A DNA stretch of 19,003 bases, from the NCBI GenBank assembly GCA_023412435.1, contig JAEYNS010000076.1, positions 1 to 19,003 of the forward strand, written 5' to 3'. This document shows positions 1 to 8,479 of this stretch, piece after piece. Under the pieces are notes generated by a model. It saw nothing but the letters and a program-made list of their open reading frames with translations. It made no database searches and was not told where the DNA came from. The stretch comes from Actinomycetes bacterium (GTDB taxonomy: Bacteria > Actinomycetota > Actinomycetes > Propionibacteriales > Propionibacteriaceae). Every line of letters begins with the position of its first letter. Position 1 is the first letter of the stretch. A program made the position numbers and the translations under genes.

Positions 1-52
1 GGGGGCCGGGGGGGCGGCCGGGGGCCACGGCCGGGCGGCGGCGGGGGGGTGG

Positions 53-89
53 CCGGTGGGGGACAGGGCGGCGCCCCGTCCCCCACCGG
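53..89 (-). terminator. Strong hairpin after the solute-binding protein gene
   Basis: A near-perfect inverted repeat: the left arm CCGGTGGGGGAC pairs with GTCCCCCACCGG, and the stem extends inward through GC pairs after one mismatch. It begins 7 nt past the minus-strand stop codon at 97-99. There is no U-tract, so it could be an unconventional actinobacterial terminator or an mRNA-stabilising hairpin between this gene and one outside the window. The 52 bases to its left are nearly pure G/C and show no supportable gene. Confidence 0.55.
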
Positions 90-96
90 AGGGGAA

Positions 97-1725
97 CTAC
101 TTGGAGATGCTCCACATCCGGAAGATGTAGGTGGCGTCGAGGGTCTCGGCGACCCCCTTCACCTCCGGGAGCGCAACGGCGACGTTCTTGCCGTTCCAGG
201 AGGGGATCAGCGGGACGTCGTTGGCGACGATGTCCTGCAGCTGGCCGAGGATAGCCTCGCGGGCGGTCGCGTCGGTCTCGCCCTGCTGCTTCACCACCAG
301 CTCGTTGACCTCGGGGTTGGAGTAGCCGTTCTGGAAGAACCCGCCGTCCACGATGAACGGCGCCAGGTAGTTGTCGGCGTCCAGGAAGTCGGGGTACCAG
401 CCCAGCTGGAAGAAGTCGTACGCACCCTCCTTGTACAGGGTCTGGTACTCCGACCACTCAGCGCTCTCGATCTTCACCGTGAAGAGCCCGGAGTTGTTCA
501 ACTGCTCGGCGATCATGTTGGCCTCGTCCACGGCGTTGGGGCCGTAGCGGGTCGGGGTGTACCCGATCGTGAGGTCGACCGGGATCGAGATGCCGGCGTC
601 GTCCAGGATCTTCTTGGCGTTGTCGGGGTTCGGCGCGTCGCCCCACTTGGTCTGGAAGGACGGGGTGTGCCCACCGAAGCCGGGCGGCACGATCGACCAT
701 GCCGGGTTGACCTGGTCGTCGTAGACGTCGCGTGCGATGGCGGCGCGGTCGATCAGGTTCGCGACCGCCTGGCGGACGGCGAGCTGGCCGGTGGTCTCGT
801 TCTTGGTCTGGGCGACCCAGTAGCGGAACTCGGCGCCCTCGCCGTCCACCACGCTGACCGCGCTGTTGGTGCGCAGGCTGGTGAGGTCGGTGGGGCTGAG
901 CGTGCGCCACGCCACGTCGACGCCCTTGCTCTCGATGGCCTGCCGCAGCGGGGAGGCGTCGGCGAAGTACTGGATGAACACCCGGTCGGACTGCGGGGTG
1001 CGCTTGCCGGCGTAGTTAGGGTTCGCGCTCAGCGCGGCCTGCTGGTCCTTGGTGAAGGAGTCGAGCTGGAGCGGGCCGGAGCCGACCACCTGATCGTCGG
1101 GCAGCAGGGAGTCCGCGGGGAAGGTCTCCTCGTCAACGATCGAGGCCACCGCCCCGGAGATCACACTGAGGAAGGTGAGGTCGGGGTTGTTCAGGTGGAA
1201 GATGACGGTCAGGTCGTCCGGGGTCTCGATGGCGCCCTCCTTCAGCTTCGGCGCCTCGGCGCCGTCGGAGAGGTTGGCGAGCAGGATGGACGCCCCGTTG
1301 GGGTCGTTGATCGCGATATTGCGCTCGAAGGAGAACTTCACGTCCGACGAGGTGAGCGCGTTGCCGTTGGAGAACTTGTTGTCGGCGCGCAGCTTGCAGG
1401 TGATGGTCTGCGCGTCGCCGTACTCGCAGCTCTCGGCAGCGTCCCCGACGGGGGTGCTCTCCCCGGCCGGCACCGCCACGAGCTGTTCGAAGATGCTGTA
1501 CTGCAGGTTCCACGAGCCGATGTCGTAGGCGCCGGCCGGGTCGATGGCGGTGATCTTGTCGGTGGTGCCGAGGATCCACTCGCCGCCGCCGGCCGGAGCT
1601 TCGGTCGTCGGCGATCCGGTGGCGCTACCGCCCGGCGACGGCGCCGGAGCGCCAGAGCAGGCGGCCAGGCCGAGCAGGGCGATGACGCCCAGCGCGGCGA
1701 GACCAGTGCGTTGAGTGATTCGCAT
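97..1725 (-). CDS. ABC transporter solute-binding lipoprotein, peptide/nickel (family 5) type
   Basis: A predicted 542-residue extracytoplasmic receptor of the DppA/OppA family (SBP_bac_5), which delivers oligopeptides or similar ligands to a membrane ABC importer. The N-terminus has two basic residues, a hydrophobic stretch and the lipobox LAAC (lipidated Cys about 23), then a Gly/Ser/Pro/Thr-rich linker. The mature part starts with the family-typical stretch around ITAIDPAGAYD, and its length is usual for the family. I chose the ATG at 1725 rather than an in-frame ATG at 1752 because AAGGGGA sits 5 nt upstream and the signal peptide then begins properly. No permease or ATPase genes are visible; they could lie beyond the left edge, but the hairpin right after the stop argues for a monocistronic or attenuated unit. 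The ligand is unknown. Confidence 0.92.
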   Translation of the reverse strand: MRITQRTGLAALGVIALLGLAACSGAPAPSPGGSATGSPTTEAPAGGGEWILGTTDKITAIDPAGAYDIGSWNLQYSIFEQLVAVPAGESTPVGDAAESCEYGDAQTITCKLRADNKFSNGNALTSSDVKFSFERNIAINDPNGASILLANLSDGAEAPKLKEGAIETPDDLTVIFHLNNPDLTFLSVISGAVASIVDEETFPADSLLPDDQVVGSGPLQLDSFTKDQQAALSANPNYAGKRTPQSDRVFIQYFADASPLRQAIESKGVDVAWRTLSPTDLTSLRTNSAVSVVDGEGAEFRYWVAQTKNETTGQLAVRQAVANLIDRAAIARDVYDDQVNPAWSIVPPGFGGHTPSFQTKWGDAPNPDNAKKILDDAGISIPVDLTIGYTPTRYGPNAVDEANMIAEQLNNSGLFTVKIESAEWSEYQTLYKEGAYDFFQLGWYPDFLDADNYLAPFIVDGGFFQNGYSNPEVNELVVKQQGETDATAREAILGQLQDIVANDVPLIPSWNGKNVAVALPEVKGVAETLDATYIFRMWSISK

Positions 1726-2024
1726 GTGTCCCCTTGGTGTCGTCGCGGCCAACGGTCGCGAAGCGAGTCTTGATCGGCAGATTCAACGCCGGTTGTATTA
1801 CGACTGGGTTACGTTCCCACCCTGAGCGTGAATCGATATCGAATCGTGTCCTAACCGCGCGCTGTCCGCTCCCATGAGACCTCCTGTCTCGCCATCCGGG
1901 CGAACCGGCGTGCCTGGCGGAGCGCTCGCGGACGCCTGTTCGCGCGGCGGGCGGGCGGCTGAACGGAGGGCCGGAATCGGCGAGATGCGACGGGCCTGCC
2001 CGGCGGTCGGCCGACAATGGGAGC
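1726..2024. promoter_or_regulatory. Divergent intergenic region with a near-palindrome
   Basis: This 299-nt gap separates the minus-strand solute-binding protein gene from the plus-strand PEPCK-like gene, so it must hold both promoters. It is AT-richer than its surroundings between about 1770 and 1855. GAATCGATATCGAATC at 1830-1845 is a 16-bp inverted repeat with a perfect 10-bp core (TCGATATCGA) and one mismatched pair, a plausible operator about 105 nt upstream of the solute-binding protein start. I could not assign a clean -35/-10 pair for the minus-strand gene and see no small gene in the gap. Confidence 0.4.
2013..2018 (+). promoter_or_regulatory. Candidate -10 of a leaderless start
   Basis: GACAAT lies exactly 6 nt before the ATG at 2025. 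It keeps the A2 and T6 of the TAnnnT consensus. The spacing would put the transcription start at or beside the A of the ATG. The competing reading is a GGGAG Shine-Dalgarno at 2019-2023, but only one base would separate it from the start codon. No -35 was recognised. Confidence 0.35.
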
Positions 2025-5000
2025 ATGGCCAGGACCCAGAGCGCTGCTATCAACCTTCGGCTCGCCCAGGTGGGCATCCCACTCGCCGGCGGGTTCGAGG
2101 ACTCCGAGAGCGGGCGCCTGGTCGCGCCGATCCTCGCCCGGCAGCGCGAACTCAGCCGGCGGCTGTCGGACCGGCTGTGCGCGTCGGACCAGCGGATCCA
2201 GAACTTCCTCGACGACTACCTGGCCGACACCGGCGTGACCCCGAGCCTGCCGCGCCGGACCTTCGTCCTCGACGAGCCGGGGCTGGCCCGCGAGCTGTCG
2301 CTGCCGTTCGACGGCGACACCTTCAGCTCGCCGCTGCTGAGCAGCTACCGGCTGGTCAACGGGGTGCTGCACAACCCCGCCAAGGACCGCCGCACCACGG
2401 CTGGGGTGTTCCACATCGCCGAGGGCGGCCTGCCGATCCCGGCCGACAAGATCGCGGTGCCCAAGCTCGCCTTCGCCCGGATGCTCGAGCGCGCCTTCGA
2501 CCCGCCCGAGGTCGACAAGATCCTGCCGTACACCGCGAACCAGCCCGAGCCGGCCGCCTGCTTCGTCTCGCTGCTGCTGCGTCCGCTGGTCGCGCCGCAG
2601 GTCCCCGGCAGCGTGCCCGAGAAGCGGCTCGAGGTGCGCTTCATCGTCCCGGGCGGCCTGGTGGCCAACCTGGACTTCGTCGAGGGGATCTTCGGCAACG
2701 GCGGCGACCCGTACCTGCCCGAGAACGACGCCTCCCTGGCCCCGGAGACCTGGACCGGGCACACCGGGCTGGTGGTGCTCGCTCCGCACCTGACCGGGGT
2801 GACAAAGAAGGAGCTCGGCCTGCCGCACGTCTCGCAGGCCACCGAGCGACAGGTGCGCGACGGCGTGGCGTGGGAGGACGAGGACGAGGCGTACAACGAC
2901 GGGCAGGCCTTCAAGCTGGTGGCCCGCGACGCCCGCGGCGTGATCGTCACGATCATCGCCGACAACTACTTCGGGTACTGCAAGAAGGAGGTCAAGTCCC
3001 AGATCTCCTATTCGGCCAACCTCTTCGGCAATGCCGAGGAGGAGCATGCCGGAGGGGCGCTGGTGTACCCCTCCTACAACCTCGGCCAGGAGTACAGCGA
3101 AGACTCCTGCGGCGCCGAGTACACCCTCGCGGAGGTGCTCGAGCGGGATCCCGAGCGGTTCGAGCTGCAGCCCGAGGGCCATGCGCTCGACCGGGAGCAG
3201 CCGCACATCGTGCTGGTGCCCGCGAACCCGTACTACTCCCTGCGCACGCTCACCGTCTCCTGGGACGACGGCGCCGGCGCCACGGCGTCCATCCCGCTGC
3301 GGGCGGGCAAGGCCTACCTGAGCCCGAACGGCTACCGGGTCCGCATGACCCAGCTCGCCGCCGACCGCACCCAGTGGAGCCTGATCGGGACGGCGCCGCG
3401 GGTCACCTCCTGCCACAAGCCGTCAACGGTCTCGGGCGGCGGGAAGTCGGAGATCTCGAAGGCGATCACCGACGCCTTCATCTTCGGCAACGCCTACGCC
3501 CCCGACGTCGAGAAGGACATGGACGAGGTGGCGAAGATCCTCGACGGCGACTTCACCAACAGGTTCGCCGACGCCGCGGCGAACGGAGTCGACCGGCGCC
3601 CGATCCTTGCCGACACCCGCTCGATCGGCTCGGTCATCAAGCTGCTCACCCCGTCCGACGAGTTCCACGACGCCTACAACGCCTGGCTGGAGTCGATTCC
3701 GCCGCACATCAAGGAACTCGTCTACGTCGTCAAGCGGTTCTACCGGCCGGAATGGGGCGGCGACTGGCGCTCCCACTTCACCGTCGGACGGATCAACGGC
3801 CGGCTCGGCAACGCGCTGCGGCTGGACGGTGACAAGATCACCGTCAACATGCTGCGGGTCGGCTTCGAGGCGGACGGCTCCTGGCGGCTGTTCGGGCTGC
3901 GGCACGACTTCCACCCCGCCACCAAGGTGCAGACCGAGGACGACATCACCGCCTCGACTGTGGTCTCCGGGGCGGAGCTGGGCCTTGATCCCGACCGGTC
4001 CTACAAGCTGGTCGAGAACTGCGAGAGCCTGCTCTTCCAACGCCCCGACGACGCCATCCATCGCGGCTACGACAAGCAGACCGAGCGTGACATCGCCCAA
4101 CCCGGCACCTTCTTGTCGAACTTCCAGCCGCTCACCCGGGACGAGGTGGCCGCGATGCGCGATGACGCGGTGAACTTCAGCCTGTTCACCGAGCCGATGG
4201 CCCGGCTGCTGTCCGACTTCGCTGACTCGCCCGAGGGCCCGTCCTACGTGGTGAGTTCGGCCAACCCGCGGCTGGTGGACGGCAAGCCGTCCAAGAACCC
4301 GCGCTACCTGCAGGTCCGGCCGGACCGCGCTCATCCCGACGAGACCGCCGTCGCCGACCTGGCCTCCCACCTGTACAACCGCAGGCCCGCCGGCGCGCCG
4401 CTGCCGCTCCCGGTCGACGTCGTGGCGGCCGGACGCCGCAACAACCCGCCCGAGCCGGGGGTCCCGGCGCTGTCGACGTTCAACCCGCTGCACTACCTGG
4501 AACTGCCCGAGTTGTTCATGGAGTTCATCTCCTCGATGACCGGCAAGTCGCCCTCCACCACCGGCGCCGGCTCGGAGGGGGCACTCACCAAGGGTCCCTT
4601 CAACGCGATGCCGGCGATCATCGACCTGAACGCGGCCTTCCTGTCGTACGCGCTGACCGGCTACGACGGCTGGATCTCCTGCGCCGGGTTCGTCGGCCCG
4701 TTGGTGCGGGTCGACCACGACATCTCGATGCTGGTGCCCGAGTTGTTCAGCCGGATGACCCCCGCCGAACGCGACGCCCGCGCCCTGATCGCCGAGGGCT
4801 CGCTGGAGAAGCTCGAGGACTACGAGTACGACGGCCGCCCGGTGCTGGCCAGCCGGCTCGGTTACCGGATGACCGCCGGCTTCGCCCGCAAGTACTTCGG
4901 CCGGGTCTTCCTGCACCCGCATGTGGTGTTCACCGAGGAGATGCTGAAGCCCGAACTGCAGGACGAGGGGGTCTTCGCCGAATCGATGGCGGTGATGGTC

Positions 5001-5402
5001 GCCACGCACCAGCGGGTGGCGCAGGCCTACCTCGACGACGGCACCATCGGGCTGGCCGTGCCGCCGCTGCGCGCGCTGCTGGAGATCATGGCCACCGGCA
5101 CCTCGGCCGAGGGATGGACCCTGGACAGCCCCGAGTTCCGCGCCCAGTTCGCCGCCGGGAGTGTGCTGGCCGCGCCCTGGTACCACCAGCGCCTCGACGC
5201 CAAGCAAGCCGCCGCCGCCGGACGGGCGGCCGCAGGCCTGGCCGCGATCGAGAAGTTCGTCGCGACCCCCGGCAACGAGGAACCCTCCGAGCGGCTCGGG
5301 ATGGCGGCCCGGATCGAGGCCGCCAAGGCCGAGCTGGCCAAGTTCTCCAGCCCCGAGTGGCGCGAACGGCTGGTCGGGACTGTGGGAGGGCAGCCGCTGT
5401 AG
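2025..5402 (+). CDS. Probable PPi-dependent phosphoenolpyruvate carboxykinase (PEP carboxytransphosphorylase)
   Basis: A 1125-residue cytosolic protein. Established for the family: PPi-type PEPCK (EC 4.1.1.38) interconverts oxaloacetate plus PPi with PEP, CO2 and Pi, is about twice the length of ATP/GTP PEPCKs, and is known from Propionibacterium freudenreichii and Entamoeba. Seen here: the stretch NYFGYCKKEVKSQ (residues 314-326) resembles the active-site GKK-containing strand of GTP-PEPCK, with K320/K321 in the positions of its catalytic lysines. It is followed by EEEHAGG with H341, which resembles the metal-binding AEH motif. No GxxxxGK[ST] nucleotide P-loop is evident, as expected for a PPi-using enzyme. 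There is no signal peptide or membrane segment. The gene stands alone between a divergent neighbour and the xylanase gene. The start may be leaderless. The assignment rests on recalled family features, not on an alignment. Confidence 0.78.
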   Translation: MARTQSAAINLRLAQVGIPLAGGFEDSESGRLVAPILARQRELSRRLSDRLCASDQRIQNFLDDYLADTGVTPSLPRRTFVLDEPGLARELSLPFDGDTFSSPLLSSYRLVNGVLHNPAKDRRTTAGVFHIAEGGLPIPADKIAVPKLAFARMLERAFDPPEVDKILPYTANQPEPAACFVSLLLRPLVAPQVPGSVPEKRLEVRFIVPGGLVANLDFVEGIFGNGGDPYLPENDASLAPETWTGHTGLVVLAPHLTGVTKKELGLPHVSQATERQVRDGVAWEDEDEAYNDGQAFKLVARDARGVIVTIIADNYFGYCKKEVKSQISYSANLFGNAEEEHAGGALVYPSYNLGQEYSEDSCGAEYTLAEVLERDPERFELQPEGHALDREQPHIVLVPANPYYSLRTLTVSWDDGAGATASIPLRAGKAYLSPNGYRVRMTQLAADRTQWSLIGTAPRVTSCHKPSTVSGGGKSEISKAITDAFIFGNAYAPDVEKDMDEVAKILDGDFTNRFADAAANGVDRRPILADTRSIGSVIKLLTPSDEFHDAYNAWLESIPPHIKELVYVVKRFYRPEWGGDWRSHFTVGRINGRLGNALRLDGDKITVNMLRVGFEADGSWRLFGLRHDFHPATKVQTEDDITASTVVSGAELGLDPDRSYKLVENCESLLFQRPDDAIHRGYDKQTERDIAQPGTFLSNFQPLTRDEVAAMRDDAVNFSLFTEPMARLLSDFADSPEGPSYVVSSANPRLVDGKPSKNPRYLQVRPDRAHPDETAVADLASHLYNRRPAGAPLPLPVDVVAAGRRNNPPEPGVPALSTFNPLHYLELPELFMEFISSMTGKSPSTTGAGSEGALTKGPFNAMPAIIDLNAAFLSYALTGYDGWISCAGFVGPLVRVDHDISMLVPELFSRMTPAERDARALIAEGSLEKLEDYEYDGRPVLASRLGYRMTAGFARKYFGRVFLHPHVVFTEEMLKPELQDEGVFAESMAVMVATHQRVAQAYLDDGTIGLAVPPLRALLEIMATGTSAEGWTLDSPEFRAQFAAGSVLAAPWYHQRLDAKQAAAAGRAAAGLAAIEKFVATPGNEEPSERLGMAARIEAAKAELAKFSSPEWRERLVGTVGGQPL

Positions 5403-5413
5403 CCCGTGCGTGG

Positions 5414-5430
5414 GGCTCGAGGTCTGAGCC
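5414..5430 (+). terminator. Small hairpin between PEPCK-like gene and xylanase gene
   Basis: GGCTC and GAGCC form a 5-bp stem around a 7-nt loop, 11 nt after the stop codon at 5400-5402. It has no U-tract and is weak; it may only be chance. It also overlaps the region where a -35 for the next gene would lie. Confidence 0.2.
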
Positions 5431-5446
5431 GCGAACCCGGGGCGGC

Positions 5447-5452
5447 TACGAT
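5447..5452 (+). promoter_or_regulatory. Candidate -10 of a leaderless start for the xylanase gene
   Basis: TACGAT fits TAnnnT fully and ends exactly 6 nt before the ATG at 5459. There is no recognisable Shine-Dalgarno before that ATG. Together these suggest transcription starting at the A of the start codon, with leaderless translation. No good -35 was seen. Confidence 0.5.
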
Positions 5453-5458
5453 CCCGCT

Positions 5459-6595
5459 ATGGCCCGATACGCGATGGTGCTGGCCGGCCTGGCGAGCGTG
5501 CTGCTCGCCGGTTGCGGCGTGGTCTCCCCGGTCGACCCCAGTGCACCGCAGGTGGTGCCGAGCCAGCAGCCGTCCACCGGCGCGCCGGTGCCCCCCGACG
5601 CCACGCTGCGCGCCGCCGCCCCCGCAGGGTTCCTGATCGGTGCGGCGGCACCTGGTGGTGGCCACCACCTCAACACGGCCACCCCCGACCCGTTCGGCGA
5701 TGACGCCGTCCTGCGCGAGCAGCTGGCCACCGAGTTCAACTCGATCACGCCGGAGAACCAGCTGAAGTGGGACTTCGTCCATCCCGAGCCCACCACCTAC
5801 AACTTCGGCCCGGCCGACCAGATCGTGGAGTTCGCGCAGGCCAATGGTCAGGCCGTCCGCGGCCACACCCTGCTGTGGCACTCCCAGAACCCCGACTGGC
5901 TCCCGGTCGGCGAGATCAGCGACGAGGAATTCGCGGCGATCCTGCAGGAGCACATCACGACGGTCGTCGGCCGGTACGCCGGCCGGATCGCGGCCTGGGA
6001 TGTCGCCAACGAGATCTTCGACGACAGCGGCGAGCTGCGGCAGGAGAACCCGTGGATCGAGCGGTTCGGGCTGGACATCGTGGCGGACGCCTTCCGGTGG
6101 GCGCACGAGGCCGACCCGGCCGCCGTGCTGTACCTCAACGACTACGGGGTTGAGGGTTCCGGGCCGAAAGCGGACGCCTACTACGCACTGGCGCAGCAGC
6201 TCCTCGCCGACGGCGTCCCGCTGGGCGGGTTCGGAGTGCAGGGCCATCTCAGCTTCGACTACCCGTTCCCCGGCGGGGTGCAGGCCAACCTGCAGCGGTT
6301 CGCCGACCTCGGGTTGAAGGTTGCCATCACCGAGCTGGACGTCCGGATGCCCACCGACCCGTCGCCCCCGGCCGCCGAGCTGCAACAGGAGCACGCCCGG
6401 TGGTTCGCCGACCTGGTCGGCGCCTGCCTCGAGGTCGCGGCCTGCGACTCGGTCACGCTGTGGGGCACCACCGACCGGTACTCGTGGGTGCCCGCCTTCT
6501 TCCCCGGCCAGGGCTGGGCGACCCCGTGGAACGACGACTTCAGCCGCAAACCCGCCTACGACGCCTTGCTGGAGCGGCTGTCGGCCGGACGCTGA
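5459..6595 (+). CDS. Glycoside hydrolase family 10 endo-1,4-beta-xylanase, lipoprotein
   Basis: A 378-residue enzyme predicted to cleave internal beta-1,4 bonds of xylan outside the cell. The N-terminal signal ends in lipobox LAGC (Cys19), so it should be tethered to the membrane exterior, followed by a Pro/Ser-rich linker to about residue 50. The GH10 barrel fills residues 55-375 with typical landmarks: SITPENQLKWD (95-105), RGHTLLWHSQ (134-143), WDVANE with acid/base Glu185, ITELD with nucleophile Glu292, and the terminal LWGTTDRYSW (335-343). No carbohydrate-binding module is present. The frame stays open upstream into the previous gene, but the ATG at 5459 gives a proper signal peptide and lies just after that gene's stop. 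The neighbouring propeller lipoprotein is separated by a hairpin and has its own promoter, so co-function is only possible. Confidence 0.95.
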   Translation: MARYAMVLAGLASVLLAGCGVVSPVDPSAPQVVPSQQPSTGAPVPPDATLRAAAPAGFLIGAAAPGGGHHLNTATPDPFGDDAVLREQLATEFNSITPENQLKWDFVHPEPTTYNFGPADQIVEFAQANGQAVRGHTLLWHSQNPDWLPVGEISDEEFAAILQEHITTVVGRYAGRIAAWDVANEIFDDSGELRQENPWIERFGLDIVADAFRWAHEADPAAVLYLNDYGVEGSGPKADAYYALAQQLLADGVPLGGFGVQGHLSFDYPFPGGVQANLQRFADLGLKVAITELDVRMPTDPSPPAAELQQEHARWFADLVGACLEVAACDSVTLWGTTDRYSWVPAFFPGQGWATPWNDDFSRKPAYDALLERLSAGR

Positions 6596-6597
6596 CG

Positions 6598-6637
6598 GGC
6601 CGCCCCGACCGCGGCGCGCGGGCCTGGCCGGGCGGCC
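6598..6637 (+). terminator. Possible terminator hairpin after the xylanase gene
   Basis: GGCCGCCC at 6598-6605 and GGGCGGCC at 6630-6637 are exact 8-bp complements around a GC-rich 24-nt loop, starting 2 nt after the stop. There is no U-tract, and the long loop lowers confidence. It precedes the separate promoter of the next gene. Confidence 0.4.
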
Positions 6638-6646
6638 GCGTCGGCA

Positions 6647-6652
6647 TACACT
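6647..6652 (+). promoter_or_regulatory. Candidate -10 for the propeller lipoprotein gene
   Basis: TACACT fits TAnnnT and lies 34 nt before the ATG at 6687, predicting a leader of about 28 nt that contains the AAGGGGAG ribosome binding site. No convincing -35 was seen at 16-18 nt upstream. Confidence 0.5.
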
Positions 6653-6686
6653 CCAGGGGAACCGCCGTCGCAAGAAGGGGAGTCCC

Positions 6687-8474
6687 ATGCCGCGTTCCGT
6701 CCGCCTGCGCCGTCTGTTGGTGGGCACGCTCGGGGTGGGCCTGGCGGTCAGCCTGGCGGCCTGCACGAGTGGCGGGGTGACCCCCGGTGAGCGGCCCAAC
6801 CGTCCCAGCACCGTGCCGGCGCCGAGCCACGACCCGCAGACCGACCCGGACGCGCTGGCGATCCCCCTGGATGCGCTGCCGGGCTACCACCCCGGCACCC
6901 CGGGAGCCGACGGCTGGACCTCGGTGCCGATGACCGACGCCGACGGCGAGGTCAGCTGGCGGGTGTGGGACAACGACAGCCAGGTGGTCACCGACTACCG
7001 GCCCGCGGGAACCGTCGCGTTCGGGGCACCCGAGACCTACACCGAGGTGCCCGGCGTCCTCACCTTCCGGGGCAACAACCACCGCACCGCGCCCGCGTGG
7101 GGCACCGCCGACGTGCAGGACAAGAAGCTGGAGATCGCCTGGACCCAGGAACTCGGCGAGGTGAGGGGTGAGGGCTCGTACTGGCCCGGGGCGGGCTGGA
7201 CGGGTCAGCCGCTGCTGGTGAACTGGCCCGAGCAGACCCGGCGCGCCATGGGCTTCGACGCCGAGTTCGCCGACAAGGACCTGGTCGAGGTGATCTACCC
7301 GGTCTTCGAGGGCAAGATCTACCGGCTCGACCTGGAGACCGGCAAGCAGACCAGGGCGCCGATCGAGGCGGGCTGCGGCTTCAAGGGCACCGGCTCGATC
7401 GACCCGCGCGGCTACCCGCTGCTGTACGCCGGGCAGGGTCTGCACGACATGGACGACGACCTGGCCACCGACGACTGCCCGTGGCAGTACCGCATCTTCG
7501 ATCTGATCCAGAACAGGCAGGTCTCCGGATGGGACGGCACCGATCCGGCCGCGCCACGCGAGGAGCCGGCCGGCTGGGGCGCGTTCGACTCCTCGGCGCT
7601 GATCAACGCCGCCAGCGACACCCTGATCGAGCCGGGCGAGAACGGGCTGGTCTACAAGGCCAAGCTGAACGCGTCCTTCGACGCCGCGGCGGGCACGGTC
7701 AGCGTGGACCCCGTCCTGACCAAGCTGGAGTACAAAACCCCGAGCACGGACACCCACGGCATCGAGGCGTCGGCGGTCGCCTACCGCAACCTGATGTTCG
7801 CCTCGGACAACGACGGGAACCTGGTCTGCTGGGACGCCACCACGATGCGGGTGATCTGGGCCCGTGACGTGGGCGACGACTCCGACGCGTCCATGGTGCT
7901 GGAGGAGACCGCCGACGGCGTCTTCCTCTACCACGGCAACACCCTGGACAAGCGTGGTCGGGGCGACGGCGGCGAGCGCGACACGAACATCCGCAAGATC
8001 AACGCGCTGACCGGCGAGGTGGTCTGGCAGCACGACGTGCCGACCGTCCCGTCCTATCCCAACAACGGCGGCGTGTTCTCCACCCCCGTGCTCGGCACCG
8101 GGGAGGTGTCCGACCTGGTCATCTTCAGCGTGGCGAAGACCACCGAGCCTGCGCTGTGTGTGTTCGGGCGTTGCGTGGGCGAGTTCGGCGGCGACATGAT
8201 CGCCCTCGACCGGGCGACCGGGACGGTGGCCTGGACCCGGCACCTCGACCGCTACACCTGGAGTTCGCCGGTGGTCTTCACCGGCACCGACGGCCACTCC
8301 TACGGGATCATCGCCGACTCCGGCGGCACCATGCACCTGTTCGACCCGAACACCGGCGCGGACTTCTCCACCCTCAGCCTCGGCCGCAACGTGGAGGCCT
8401 CCCCGGCGATCTACAACGACATGGTCGTGGTCGCCTCCTACCACAAGAAGATCTTCGGCATCAAGATCAGCTGA
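6687..8474 (+). CDS. PQQ-like beta-propeller repeat lipoprotein
   Basis: A 595-residue predicted surface lipoprotein. The signal peptide has several arginines and ends in lipobox LAAC (Cys26), followed by a Pro/Ser/Thr linker. The rest reads as a PQQ-like/quinoprotein beta propeller, with blade-like units such as FEGKIYRLDLETGK, NLVCWDATTMRVIWA, IRKINALTGEVVWQHD, MIALDRATGTVAWTRH and MHLFDPNTG. Cys491 and Cys496 (CVFGRC) could form a disulfide outside the cell. Family knowledge: such propellers act as scaffolds or binding modules; many bind no PQQ, and I see no basis for dehydrogenase activity here. The start at 6687 is fixed by AAGGGGAG 4 nt upstream and by the signal peptide. It follows the xylanase lipoprotein on the same strand, so a role in polysaccharide handling is possible but unproven. 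Confidence 0.85.
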   Translation: MPRSVRLRRLLVGTLGVGLAVSLAACTSGGVTPGERPNRPSTVPAPSHDPQTDPDALAIPLDALPGYHPGTPGADGWTSVPMTDADGEVSWRVWDNDSQVVTDYRPAGTVAFGAPETYTEVPGVLTFRGNNHRTAPAWGTADVQDKKLEIAWTQELGEVRGEGSYWPGAGWTGQPLLVNWPEQTRRAMGFDAEFADKDLVEVIYPVFEGKIYRLDLETGKQTRAPIEAGCGFKGTGSIDPRGYPLLYAGQGLHDMDDDLATDDCPWQYRIFDLIQNRQVSGWDGTDPAAPREEPAGWGAFDSSALINAASDTLIEPGENGLVYKAKLNASFDAAAGTVSVDPVLTKLEYKTPSTDTHGIEASAVAYRNLMFASDNDGNLVCWDATTMRVIWARDVGDDSDASMVLEETADGVFLYHGNTLDKRGRGDGGERDTNIRKINALTGEVVWQHDVPTVPSYPNNGGVFSTPVLGTGEVSDLVIFSVAKTTEPALCVFGRCVGEFGGDMIALDRATGTVAWTRHLDRYTWSSPVVFTGTDGHSYGIIADSGGTMHLFDPNTGADFSTLSLGRNVEASPAIYNDMVVVASYHKKIFGIKIS

Positions 8475-8479
8475 CGGCT

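Noticed and set aside
1..28. Possible GTG start of a minus-strand gene at 26-28 leaving the window
   Set aside because: No Shine-Dalgarno, extreme G/C monotony and too little sequence to support a gene.
49..1773. Long plus-strand open frame antisense to the solute-binding protein gene
   Set aside because: Its translation is low-complexity Gly/Val/Arg-rich, with no domain. It is the usual antisense shadow in high-GC DNA; the minus strand carries a clear lipoprotein receptor.
1851..5207. Long minus-strand open frames antisense to the PEPCK-like gene
   Set aside because: Shadow frames with Arg/Val/Gly-rich composition and no motif; the plus strand has coherent PEPCK-like motifs throughout.
5114..5458. 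N-terminal extension of the xylanase frame
   Set aside because: It overlaps the PEPCK-like gene and would bury the signal peptide and lipobox that start at 5459.
6321..6686. N-terminal extension of the propeller lipoprotein frame
   Set aside because: It lies inside the xylanase gene in another frame; the signal peptide and Shine-Dalgarno fix the start at 6687.
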